DNA from: Bacteroidota bacterium
Lineage (GTDB): Bacteria > Bacteroidota > Bacteroidia > Chitinophagales > Saprospiraceae
Assembly: GCA_020160935.1 (NCBI GenBank)
Contig: JAIUPL010000001.1
Span: forward strand, 124,001-188,000
Length of the DNA stretch: 64,000 nucleotides
Direction of reading: 5' to 3'
Shown here: in pieces, positions 27,019-35,140 of the stretch
How positions within the stretch are numbered: the stretch's first letter is position 1
Layout: each line of letters starts with the position of its first letter
Position numbers and translations under genes: made by a program
Notes under the pieces: generated by a model
What the model saw: the letters and a program-made list of their open reading frames with translations, nothing else
The model's database searches: none
What the model was told of the DNA's origin: nothing

Positions 27019-29052
27019 TTATTCACCCGCCCCGAACCTTTCCCGAATCTGTTTTTTTAATGCCAGCATTTCGTCCCGCAACTGTGCTGCCGTGATAAAG
27101 TCGAGGTCTTTGGCGGCCTTTTTCATCTTGGTTTCTGTTTCGGCTATCATTTTTTCCAGTTGGCTGCGATTGGCGTAGGCGATGATCGGTTCGGCAGCCA
27201 GGCTTTTCTCTTCGCTTTCCACGTAGTATTTGTCGTCGCCCCGAATGTCGAGGATACTTCGGGTAGCCATGATTTGTTCTTTGGTTTTGGTCACCGTGCG
27301 CGGTGTGATGCCATGCTCTTCGTTGTAGGCAATCTGAACCTGTCGGCGCCGATTCGTTTCATCGATGGTGTTTCGCATCGAATCGGTGATTTTATCGGCA
27401 TAAAAAATGACAAGTCCGTTGGAGTTGCGCGCTGCGCGGCCGGCTGTTTGAGTGAGCGAGCGTGTATTGCGCAGAAAACCTTCCTTGTCGGCATCGAGAA
27501 TGGCGACGAGCGACACTTCCGGTAAGTCGAGGCCCTCACGGAGCAGGTTGACGCCGATGAGCACATCGTATTCACCGAGGCGCAGGTCGCGCAGGATTTC
27601 CACGCGTTCCAGCGTTTCCACTTCCGAGTGGATGTAGCGACAGCGTACGCCCACTTTGGCGAGGTAGTTGGCGAGTTCTTCTGCCATTCGTTTGGTGAGT
27701 GTGGTCACGAGTGCGCGTTCGCCTACTTCCACGCGGCGGCGAATTTCTTCCAGCAGGTCGTCGATCTGGTTGAGCGAAGGCCGCACTTCGATGGGCGGGT
27801 CGAGCAGGCCGGTGGGGCGCACCAGTTGTTCCACCACTACGCCTTCTGTTTGTTGCAGTTCGTAGTCGCCAGGCGTAGCGCTCACAAAAATCACCTGATT
27901 GAGTTGGCCTTCAAACTCTTCAAAACTAAGTGGCCGGTTATCCATCGCCGACGGAAGCCGGAAGCCCCAGTTGACGAGCGATTGTTTGCGGGCCCGGTCG
28001 CCGCCCCACATGCCGCGCACCTGCGGGATGGTCACGTGGCTTTCATCCACAATCATCAGGTAGTCGTCGGGAAAATAGTCGAGCAGACAGAAGGGGCGGG
28101 TGCCCGGTTCTCGGCGGTCGAAAAAACGTGAGTAGTTTTCGATGCCGCTGCAATAGCCCAGTTCGCGGATCATTTCGAGGTCGAAAGACGTGCGTTCGCG
28201 AATGCGCCGCGCTTCACTAATACGTCCTTCCCGGATGAAAAACTTTTCCTGCGCAGCCATTTCATCCTGAATTTCATTGATGATGGTGTGGATACGGTCT
28301 TTGGGCGCTACGTACAGGTTGGCCGGGAAAATAGCCGCTGCCTCCAACGGTTCCACCCGTTTGCCGGAAGCGATTTCCAGGCTTTCGATGGCTTCAATTT
28401 CGTCGCCCCAGAAAATAACGCGGTAACCCCAGTCGGCATACGGCAGGTTGATGTCGACCGAATCGCCGCGCACACGGAAGGTGCCTCGTCCGAAATCTGT
28501 TTCTGTCCGCGAGTACAAACTATCGACCAGGCTGTATAGAAAATTCGTTTTCGACATTTTCATGCCTTTTTGCAGGCGAATAATGCCGGTTTTGTAATCC
28601 TCCGGGTTGCCCATACCGTAAATGCAGGAAACGGAGGCTACAATGATAATGTCGCGCCGACCGGAGAGCAGTGTAGACGTAGCCTTCAGGCGCAACTTGT
28701 CCACCAACTCATTGATATTCAGGTCTTTTTCAATGTAGGTGTCCGTAACGGAAATATATGCCTCGGGCTGGTAGTAGTCGTAGTACGATACGAAATACTC
28801 CACTGCATTGTCCGGGAAAAAGGTTTGAAACTCCCCGTACAATTGTGCTGTCAGCGTTTTGTTGTGGGTGAGCACCAGAGTAGGCCGGTTCAGTTGGGCA
28901 ATGACATTGGCCATGGTAAATGTCTTGCCAGAACCTGTAACACCCAGCAGCAGTTGCGCGCGGTCACCATTTTGCACCCCGTGTGTGAGTTGCTGAATGG
29001 CTTGCGGCTGATCGCCGGTAGGCTTATAGTGGGAGGAAATTTTAAAATTCAT
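27019..29052 (-). CDS. uvrB: Excinuclease ABC subunit B
   Basis: Damage-verifying helicase of nucleotide excision repair, loaded with UvrA and followed by UvrC incision. The 677-aa protein starts MNFKISSHYKPTGDQPQAI. Walker A GVTGSGKT is at 37-44, and the beta-hairpin region YYDYYQPEAYISVTDTYIEKD inserts behind the lesion. The helicase motifs SATPGDYEL and RAARNSNGLVIFYADKIT are present, as is the C-terminal UVR coiled coil that contacts UvrC (EKMIAETETKMKKAAKDLDF). The frame is open 30 codons further, but that part derives from a spacer. The stop is followed at once by a heptamer array. Confidence 0.97.
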   Translation of the reverse strand: MNFKISSHYKPTGDQPQAIQQLTHGVQNGDRAQLLLGVTGSGKTFTMANVIAQLNRPTLVLTHNKTLTAQLYGEFQTFFPDNAVEYFVSYYDYYQPEAYISVTDTYIEKDLNINELVDKLRLKATSTLLSGRRDIIIVASVSCIYGMGNPEDYKTGIIRLQKGMKMSKTNFLYSLVDSLYSRTETDFGRGTFRVRGDSVDINLPYADWGYRVIFWGDEIEAIESLEIASGKRVEPLEAAAIFPANLYVAPKDRIHTIINEIQDEMAAQEKFFIREGRISEARRIRERTSFDLEMIRELGYCSGIENYSRFFDRREPGTRPFCLLDYFPDDYLMIVDESHVTIPQVRGMWGGDRARKQSLVNWGFRLPSAMDNRPLSFEEFEGQLNQVIFVSATPGDYELQQTEGVVVEQLVRPTGLLDPPIEVRPSLNQIDDLLEEIRRRVEVGERALVTTLTKRMAEELANYLAKVGVRCRYIHSEVETLERVEILRDLRLGEYDVLIGVNLLREGLDLPEVSLVAILDADKEGFLRNTRSLTQTAGRAARNSNGLVIFYADKITDSMRNTIDETNRRRQVQIAYNEEHGITPRTVTKTKEQIMATRSILDIRGDDKYYVESEEKSLAAEPIIAYANRSQLEKMIAETETKMKKAAKDLDFITAAQLRDEMLALKKQIRERFGAGE

Positions 29053-29138
29053 AGCGAGACGTAAAGATACAAAAAGTTTGAAAAAACAAGAAGCAAATGC
29101 CAGGTGGCGCCCATCAAAGGGAAAAGGCCAGTGCCCCA

Positions 29139-29199
29139 ACACTCACTTCTCGTTTCTCACCTCTCACTTCTCACTTCTCACCTCTCACTTCTCACCTCT
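29139..29199. repeat. Heptamer array directly after the pyk stop
   Basis: From the base after the pyk TAG (minus strand) the sequence runs AGAGGTG, AGAAGTG, AGAGGTG, AGAAGTG and so on. On the plus strand these are the 7-mers TCTCACC and TCTCACT. There are about seven uninterrupted units, then degenerate copies to about 29139. The word is close to the GTGAGAG word of the elements at 36.4 and 41.4 kb. No second arm is present. Confidence 0.8.
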
Positions 29200-30690
29200 C
29201 TATTCCACATCCGTTACCTTCAAAAAGTTCGTCGACAATCTTTTTTCCAGGGGCATAGAGCCCGTGTTGATGACGGTATCGCCTTTTTCGACGCAGCCGG
29301 CTTCTTTGAGGATAGAGGTGCAGTCTTCGATCGTTTCGTCGGTAGAAGTGAAACGATCGTAGTAGAAGCAGCGAACCCCCCAAAGCAGGTTGAGTGATTT
29401 GAGCATACTGGTGTGGTGGCTGAAGATATAAATAGGCGCCTGCGGGCGGAAACTGCTCACTTTAAAAGCCGTGTAACCCGACACTGTCATGCCGATGATG
29501 CCTTTTGCGCCGATTTCTTCTGCTACGCGGCAGGCATTGAAGCAAATGACATCGGAATGGAACAGTTTGAAATTGGGCGAAGGGTACGGACGGTGCTGCG
29601 TGATATGGGGCCAGTATTGTTTTTCGGCCTGTTCGATGATGCGCGACATGTACTGAATCACCAGCGGCGGGTTGTGGCCCACGGAGGTTTCGCCACTCAA
29701 CATAACGGCATCGGCGCCATCGAGTACGGCGTTGGCTACGTCGGTTACCTCGGCGCGGGTAGGCGAGGGGTTGACGATCATGCTGTCCATCATTTGCGTT
29801 GCAACGATCACCGGACGCGCATACTGCATACAAAGATGCACGATGTCTTTTTGCGTCATCGGCAGTTGCTCGATGGGCATTTCTACACCGAGGTCGCCGC
29901 GGGCAACCATGATACCGTTGCAGGCACGAATGATTTCACGGATATTTTTGACGGCTTCCGGTTTTTCGATCTTGGCCATCATTTTAGCCGGGTGGCCAGT
30001 GCGTTCGAGGGCGGCGCGCAGGTCGTCCATATCTTCTGCACGGCGCACGAACGACAGGGCGATCCAGTTGACCGGCTGCGTGAGGATAAATTCCAGGTCG
30101 GCGCGGTCTTTTTGCGTCATCGACGGCTGCTTGACGTTCGTATCAGGCAGGTTGACGCCTTTATTACTGCTCAGCACACCGCCATGCAGTGTTTTGAGGC
30201 GTACGGTATCCACTTTGTTGGTTTCGAGCACTTCGAACACCAGTTTGCCATCGTCCATCATGATGCGTTCGCCTACTTCGCAGTCGGCCGCAAATTCAGG
30301 ATACGACATGTAGATCCGGTCTTTGGTACCTTCTGCCGATTTATCGTTGACGATGGTGATGACGTCGCCGGTTTCGAGCGGCAGCGCATTGTTCTGAATA
30401 ACGCCCACACGCAGTTTTGGGCCCTGAAGGTCGGCAAGGATGCCCACGTGGGTATTATACTCCTCGTTGATGGCCACAATGTGTTGAATTACCTGCAAAT
30501 GGTCCTCGTGTTTGCCGTGGCTGAAATTGAGGCGAAACACATCGACGCCGGCCTTCACCAGTTCGAGCAGTTTGTCATAGGTATTGCAGGCAGGACCTAC
30601 CGTGGCCACTATCTTGGTATTTTGCAAACCGTCTTTGCGCATGTTCGTTTTGTTTTTTTGAAACAAAGTAACGGATTCTACAGACGACAT
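29200..30690 (-). CDS. pyk: Pyruvate kinase
   Basis: Glycolytic enzyme converting phosphoenolpyruvate and ADP to pyruvate and ATP. The 496-aa protein shows TKIVATVGPAC, the RLNFSHGKHEDH substrate loop, the B domain (about 95-195), and the MAKIEKPEAVKNI, MVARGDLGVEMP and ATQMMDSMI active-site strands. The potassium-site text EVTDVANAVLDGADAVMLSGE is present, with a C-terminal regulatory domain ending TGSMPLEKRLSTNFLKVTDVE. Start is uncertain: ATG 30690 (MSSVESV) or ATG 30642 (MRKDGLQ), the latter giving the usual N-terminus. The promoter and a dyad lie at 30729-30756. Confidence 0.95.
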   Translation of the reverse strand: MSSVESVTLFQKNKTNMRKDGLQNTKIVATVGPACNTYDKLLELVKAGVDVFRLNFSHGKHEDHLQVIQHIVAINEEYNTHVGILADLQGPKLRVGVIQNNALPLETGDVITIVNDKSAEGTKDRIYMSYPEFAADCEVGERIMMDDGKLVFEVLETNKVDTVRLKTLHGGVLSSNKGVNLPDTNVKQPSMTQKDRADLEFILTQPVNWIALSFVRRAEDMDDLRAALERTGHPAKMMAKIEKPEAVKNIREIIRACNGIMVARGDLGVEMPIEQLPMTQKDIVHLCMQYARPVIVATQMMDSMIVNPSPTRAEVTDVANAVLDGADAVMLSGETSVGHNPPLVIQYMSRIIEQAEKQYWPHITQHRPYPSPNFKLFHSDVICFNACRVAEEIGAKGIIGMTVSGYTAFKVSSFRPQAPIYIFSHHTSMLKSLNLLWGVRCFYYDRFTSTDETIEDCTSILKEAGCVEKGDTVINTGSMPLEKRLSTNFLKVTDVE

Positions 30691-30728
30691 GAGTTTCTTT
30701 TCTTTTAAAGTGTAAAACGTACAATAAG

Positions 30729-30756
30729 TAACGGGCGGCAAATGTATTGCCCGTTA
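30729..30756 (-). promoter_or_regulatory. pyk promoter enclosed by a dyad
   Basis: The minus-strand -7 box TACATTTG (30739-30746) lies inside the loop of a perfect inverted repeat, TAACGGGC (30729-30736) and GCCCGTTA (30749-30756). Binding of a dimeric repressor would mask the box; a leader hairpin is the alternative. Confidence 0.5.
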
Positions 30757-30920
30757 TCTTAATATTCTAATGAATTTTGATAAGTTTTTGCTAAAAAAGC
30801 CCCTTTTAGGTAAAGGATACATGGGTAGCAAAAAATGCAAAATTCCTGTCTAAGTGTATGATTTACAAAAATAATGCCGCCCTGACACAAAGGGGTTTCT
30901 AAAAAATCAGGAAAAAAAAC

Positions 30921-30952
30921 TTTGGTAAAAACCGGGAATAGGCGTTTCTTTG
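30921..30952 (+). promoter_or_regulatory. acpP promoter
   Basis: TTTG at 30921-30924, 20 bp spacing, then TTTCTTTG at 30945-30952, a variant of TAnnTTTG. It lies 43 nt ahead of acpP. The rest of the 305-bp pyk-acpP gap shows nothing else. Confidence 0.5.
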
Positions 30953-30995
30953 CCCCTCGAAAAATTGACTTTTTTTCACCTAACGTTTAAAAAAT

Positions 30996-31238
30996 ATGGC
31001 AACTGTAGCCGATCGCGTAAAGAAAATTATCGTTGACAAACTGGGCGTTGACGAAGCTGAAGTAACCCATGAAGCCAACTTCATTCAGGATCTCGGCGCC
31101 GACTCGCTTGATACGGTAGAACTGATCATGGAATTCGAAAAGGAATTCGACGTGTCTATTCCTGATGAACAGGCGGAGAAAATCACCACTGTAGGCCAGG
31201 CTGTTGAATACCTTGAAAAACAAGTAAGCCCTGAATAA
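30996..31238 (+). CDS. acpP: Acyl carrier protein
   Basis: Small acidic carrier (80 aa) that holds growing fatty acids as thioesters on a 4'-phosphopantetheine arm. The attachment serine is S37 in [17 protein letters not shown], followed by the recognition helix II ([16 protein letters not shown]). Charge, length and helices all match. It is the first gene of the conserved acpP-fabF-rnc cluster, with an intrinsic terminator between acpP and fabF. Confidence 0.97.
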   Translation: MATVADRVKKIIVDKLGVDEAEVTHEANFIQDLGADSLDTVELIMEFEKEFDVSIPDEQAEKITTVGQAVEYLEKQVSPE

Positions 31239-31290
31239 TGTGCCCGATGGCCTGGCCATCTTTCAGCACATCGCTTACAAAACAAGAGCC

Positions 31291-31325
31291 ATCCCGTCTC
31301 GCTTCCAACGAGCCGGGATTTTTTG
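31291..31325 (+). terminator. Intrinsic terminator after acpP
   Basis: ATCCCG-t-CTCG-cttccaa-CGAG-c-CGGGAT is an 11-bp stem-loop with one internal mismatch, followed by TTTTTT. It separates acpP from fabF, which has its own promoter, so part of the acpP message is monocistronic. Confidence 0.85.
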
Positions 31326-31351
31326 TGTTATTCCGACGGGCATTACCGACA

Positions 31352-31381
31352 TTTGCAGTTGCAGCAAAAACCTTACCTTTG
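31352..31381 (+). promoter_or_regulatory. fabF promoter (TTTG-N18-TACCTTTG)
   Basis: TTTG at 31352-31355 and TACCTTTG at 31374-31381 with an 18-bp spacer form one of the best complete Bacteroidota promoter matches in the window, 56 nt before the fabF ATG. Confidence 0.7.
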
Positions 31382-31437
31382 CCAGCCGAATGCCCTCTTC
31401 AGCGTTCATCTAAACCAAATTCATCAATTTTACAAGT

Positions 31438-32679
31438 ATGAAACGAGTCGTCGTAACTGGGCTTGGCGCTATCACTCCAATCGGGAACAATGTTCCTGCC
31501 TATCTTGAAAGCCTTCGGAAAGGCGTGAGTGGCGCAGCACCCATCACACAATTCGACACCACACACTTTAAAACGAAGTTTGCCTGCGAAGTAAAAAATT
31601 TCAATCCTGATGAATTCATCGACCGCAAGGAAGTACGCCGGATCGACCGCTTCACGCAGTTTGCCCTCGTCAGCGCTGGTGAAGCCATTCGCGATGCCGG
31701 TTTCGACCTCGATGCCGTCGACAAACAACGCGTAGGCGTTATCTGGGCATCCGGTATCGGCGGCCTGCATACGCTCGAAAAGGAAATTGAAGACCATATC
31801 ACCGGTAGCGGCGCCCCGCGCCACAACCCATTTCTGATCCCTAAAATGATCATCAACATGGGCGCCGGCATGATTTCCATTCAGTACGGCTTTATGGGCA
31901 TCAACTATGCCACTGTATCGGCTTGTGCATCTTCCTCACACGCCATTATCAACGCAGCCGACTATATCCGACTCGGGAAAGCCGATATTATCATTAGCGG
32001 CGGCTCGGAAGCCACCATCGCCAAAACGGCCGTGGGCGGTTTTAATAACATGAAAGCCATGAGCGAGCGCAACGACGACCCGCAAACGGCTTCCCGCCCC
32101 TACGACAAAGACCGCGACGGCTTCGTGCTCGGCGAAGGCGGCGGCGCGCTGGTGCTCGAAGAATACGAACATGCCGTACGCCGCGGCGCCCGCATCTACT
32201 GCGAATATGTAGGCGGCGCCATGACCAACGACGCCTACCACATCTCCGCTCCGCACCCGGAAGGCATCGGCGTGGTGAATGTGATGAACCTGGTAATGCA
32301 GGAGTCAGGGCTGAAAACCTCCGATATCGACTACATCAACACCCACGGTACGTCTACGCCGCTGGGCGACGTGGCCGAACTGATTGCCATCGAAAAAGTA
32401 TTCGGCGCCGATGCTGCCAAAGTGAATATTTCCTCTACCAAAAGCATGACCGGGCACCTGCTCGGTGCAGCGGGTGCAATCGAGTCGATCGCCTCCATTC
32501 TGGCCATGCAACACGAATTTATTCCGCCGACCATCAATCACTTCACCGATGATCCGGAAATTAATCCCAACCTCAACCTGACCTTTAACAAAGCCCAAAA
32601 CCGCAAGGTGCTTGCCGCTATCAGCAACACATTCGGATTTGGGGGGCATAATGCTTCCATTGCTTTTCGGAAGTTGTAA
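31438..32679 (+). CDS. fabF: 3-oxoacyl-ACP synthase II
   Basis: Condensing enzyme that elongates acyl-ACP with malonyl-ACP in type II fatty-acid synthesis. The 413-aa thiolase-fold protein has the catalytic cysteine C163 (ATVSACASSSHAI) and the two histidines in NTHGTSTPLGD and STKSMTGHLLGAAGA, with FGFGGHNAS near the end. It follows acpP and precedes rnc by 21 nt, the standard Bacteroidota order. Confidence 0.97.
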   Translation: MKRVVVTGLGAITPIGNNVPAYLESLRKGVSGAAPITQFDTTHFKTKFACEVKNFNPDEFIDRKEVRRIDRFTQFALVSAGEAIRDAGFDLDAVDKQRVGVIWASGIGGLHTLEKEIEDHITGSGAPRHNPFLIPKMIINMGAGMISIQYGFMGINYATVSACASSSHAIINAADYIRLGKADIIISGGSEATIAKTAVGGFNNMKAMSERNDDPQTASRPYDKDRDGFVLGEGGGALVLEEYEHAVRRGARIYCEYVGGAMTNDAYHISAPHPEGIGVVNVMNLVMQESGLKTSDIDYINTHGTSTPLGDVAELIAIEKVFGADAAKVNISSTKSMTGHLLGAAGAIESIASILAMQHEFIPPTINHFTDDPEINPNLNLTFNKAQNRKVLAAISNTFGFGGHNASIAFRKL

Positions 32680-32700
32680 AGCATAAAATAATCTGATTCT

Positions 32701-33483
32701 GTGCGAGTTATCCGACGTTTTTATAACTATTATCTGCATCCTGACAAAGAACTGGCCCGCCGGCTGAAACAGCTGGTGGGTTTCACTCCGGCGCACTTGC
32801 AGTTGTTCAAACTGGCGTTTTTTCACAAAAGCACCTTTTCCACGCGTGACTACGCCATTTCGAACAACGAGCGACTGGAATTCCTCGGCGATGCAGTACT
32901 CAGCACAATTGTGGGCGAATACCTGTTCAAAAAATACCCCAACAGCGATGAGGGTTTTTTGACAAAAATGCGTTCCAAAATCGTGAAGCGCAATTCGCTC
33001 GACGAAATTGCCGATAAAATGGGGCTCGATCTGTTTCTGGCCAATTACAACCAGACACGACTCTCCAAATCCATGCTGGGCAATGCCCTCGAAGCCCTGG
33101 TAGGCGCCGTGTACATCGAAGTGGGCTACGAGCGCACCAAACAATACGTCATCCGCCGTATCCTGCGCAAATACCTGGATATCCACGAACTGGAGCGCTT
33201 CGACGACAACTACAAAAGCCAGTTGCTCGAATGGTGCCAGAAAAACGGCCACTCCATCGAGTACAAGGTGGTTGCCAAATACAAAAGCGAAAAACGCGAC
33301 AAATTCAAGGTCGCCGTTTTCGTCGATGGCCGTAAAATGGGCACCGCCGACGATTTTAACAAAAAAAGCGCCGAACAATTGGCCAGCGAACGTGCCATGA
33401 CCACCCTGGGCATGTTCAACGAAAATATTGTGGTGACGCTCCCCGATGGCGACATCAACGAAGACGACGAGAGCGGCCAATAA
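32701..33483 (+). CDS. rnc: Ribonuclease III
   Basis: Double-strand-specific endoribonuclease for rRNA and mRNA processing. The 260-aa protein has the signature NNERLEFLGDAVLST with catalytic acidic residues, the second acidic site in NALEALVGAVYIEVG, and a C-terminal double-stranded-RNA-binding domain (about 175-245, starting DNYKSQLLEWCQKN). The start codon is GTG at 32701, 21 nt after fabF and within the same transcript. In a genome rich in long transcribed palindromes RNase III would have many potential substrates; this is my inference. Confidence 0.95.
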   Translation: MRVIRRFYNYYLHPDKELARRLKQLVGFTPAHLQLFKLAFFHKSTFSTRDYAISNNERLEFLGDAVLSTIVGEYLFKKYPNSDEGFLTKMRSKIVKRNSLDEIADKMGLDLFLANYNQTRLSKSMLGNALEALVGAVYIEVGYERTKQYVIRRILRKYLDIHELERFDDNYKSQLLEWCQKNGHSIEYKVVAKYKSEKRDKFKVAVFVDGRKMGTADDFNKKSAEQLASERAMTTLGMFNENIVVTLPDGDINEDDESGQ

Positions 33484-33497
33484 CATACTCTTAGCCT

Positions 33498-34766
33498 ATG
33501 ACGCACTCCGAATCGCTGGCTCATGCCGATTTTTTCCGGCATCGTTTTGCTTTCGGAGCACTCGTTGGAGCAGAAATGCCTGCCGGGCCCGATATTTTTT
33601 ACACCGTGGCCCTCGAACCCGAGCGGCGCAAGTTGTATTGCTCCTGCCCATTTTTTCCAAAACCCTGCCTGCACGCAGAAGCGCTGTCGCTGCTGTTCCA
33701 GAAGGAAGGCGCTGCTTCGTTTCCGGAAACCGCCGAAGCACCCGGCTGGCTGGAAGCGCTGCTTTCCGGAAAACCGTCGCATGCCTCTCCAGTGCATGAC
33801 GACCCGGAAAAACGCGCCGAGCGACAACAAAAAACGCGTTTTGAACGCCTGGAACGCGCCCGGGGCGGATTCGAGGACTTGGAAACCTGGCTCAGCGATA
33901 CGGTGCGTCGCGGGCTGGCAACGGTCGTGTCAGAAGAGCCAGGCGCATTCGAACAACTCGCTACGCGTGCAGCCGATGCTTCCATGACCGGACTCAGCCG
34001 CGCCATCCGGCTGCTGGCGAACATCCCTGTTAATTCGCCCGACTGGTCGCTACTCGTAACTGATGTGTTGGCGCAGATTTACCTGGCGGTGCGCGCTTTT
34101 CGCAACCGCGAAGCCTTGCCCGATGCCTTGTTGTACGACCTCCAGAATTTTATTGGTATCAACCTGAAAAAGGAAGAGGTGCTGGTTTCCGGCGAACGCC
34201 TCAGCGACACCTGGGCGGTGATGGGCGTGTTGACGGAGCCGCTGGAAGACCGCTTGCAGGTGCGCCGTACCTGGATGCTGGGCGCTGAAAGCGGACGTAT
34301 GGCCTTGCTGCTCGATTTTTCATTTGGCGGCAGCGATTTCCAACCCGGATTCGCGGCGGGCACGATGCAGCAGGGTACGCTCGTGTTTTACCCCTCAGCA
34401 TTTCCGCAGCGGGCGCTGGTGCAGGAAGATTTTCATACCCTGCCACAAACGGTAGACGCCTTGCCCGGCGCACCTGACATCGCTGCTTTTCTGGAAAAAT
34501 ATGCCGCAGCGCTGGCCGCCCAGCCCTGGCTGCCTTACTTTGCGGAGGCCTTGACGGGTGTAACTGTGCAAAAGGAATCCCCCAATCGATATTTTTGTAC
34601 GGATATTTCCGGCAAAATACTCCCCATGAGTACCAGCGAACACACGGGCTGGGCCTTGATCGCACTGGGCGGCGGGCACCCGGTAGATTTGTTTGGCGAG
34701 TGGAACGGACGTTTTTTCAGGCCACTGAGTGCAGCAGCAGAGGGGAGGGTGGTTTCAGTGACCTAA
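33498..34766 (+). CDS. SWIM zinc-finger domain protein
   Basis: A 422-aa protein 14 nt after rnc. The SWIM motif CxCxnCxH is at about residues 49-60 (LYCSCPFFPKPCLHAEAL), a zinc-binding module for DNA or protein contacts. The remaining ~350 residues are helical then beta-rich with no catalytic motif. In other bacteria SWIM proteins of this length sit in clusters with a MoxR ATPase and VWA (CoxE-like) proteins. Those partners are absent here, so the gene is an orphan attached to the acpP-fabF-rnc operon. Function unknown. Confidence 0.75.
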   Translation: MTHSESLAHADFFRHRFAFGALVGAEMPAGPDIFYTVALEPERRKLYCSCPFFPKPCLHAEALSLLFQKEGAASFPETAEAPGWLEALLSGKPSHASPVHDDPEKRAERQQKTRFERLERARGGFEDLETWLSDTVRRGLATVVSEEPGAFEQLATRAADASMTGLSRAIRLLANIPVNSPDWSLLVTDVLAQIYLAVRAFRNREALPDALLYDLQNFIGINLKKEEVLVSGERLSDTWAVMGVLTEPLEDRLQVRRTWMLGAESGRMALLLDFSFGGSDFQPGFAAGTMQQGTLVFYPSAFPQRALVQEDFHTLPQTVDALPGAPDIAAFLEKYAAALAAQPWLPYFAEALTGVTVQKESPNRYFCTDISGKILPMSTSEHTGWALIALGGGHPVDLFGEWNGRFFRPLSAAAEGRVVSVT

Positions 34767-34784
34767 CTTGTTACATCAATAAAC

Positions 34785-35128
34785 AATACTTCGGTGTTCG
34801 AAATTCGATATTTTTTAAAATGACGATCAGCATGTAGTACCCCGGCCATTTTTGGTCTTGAAGGCGGCCAAAGTTGCAAAATATGCCAAGCGTTCATGGG
34901 GTGGTGGTATGGGCTTCAGCCCGTCGGGACAGCGCCTTTTAAGGCGCATTATTCATAATTTTTGTTTGAGCGCCATGAATGGCGCTGTCCCGACGGGCTG
35001 AAGCCCATACCACCACCCCATGAACGCTTGGCGTATCTTATGCTGTCAAGGTTTTTGCCAACAGTAGAATAGGCAAGGTACAATATGCGGATAGTCATTA
35101 TTTTTTAAATACTAAACACCGAAGTATT
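34785..35128. repeat. Outer inverted repeat of a nested palindrome
   Basis: AATACTTCGGTGTT (34785-34798) and its complement AACACCGAAGTATT (35115-35128) enclose a second, unrelated 52-bp palindrome. The words match the element after comM (TTCGGTG, then AATAAAGTAT before the next gene). The right arm ends 12 nt before the dadA-like start codon. Nothing else is in this 374-bp spacer. Confidence 0.75.
34885..35032. repeat. Perfect 52-bp inverted repeat
   Basis: Arms 34885-34936 and 34981-35032 are exact reverse complements over 52 bp, beginning GCCAAGCGTTCATGGGG and containing GGGCTTCAGCCCGTC. The 44-nt AT-rich loop has a small GGCGC/GCGCC inner pairing. It sits inside the outer repeat as if inserted into that element's loop. 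A REP- or MITE-like mobile palindrome is possible. Confidence 0.85.
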
Positions 35129-35140
35129 AAATAAAGTATC

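Noticed and set aside
29413-30708. Long open frame antisense to pyk
   Set aside because: Shadow frame with the same histidine/phenylalanine-rich composition and no recognisable domain.
32305-33486. Long open frame antisense to fabF-rnc
   Set aside because: It spans the boundary of two secure genes on the other strand and has no independent support.
34885-35032. Insertion sequence
   Set aside because: Only 44 nt lie between the perfect arms, with no transposase frame; at most a non-autonomous palindrome.
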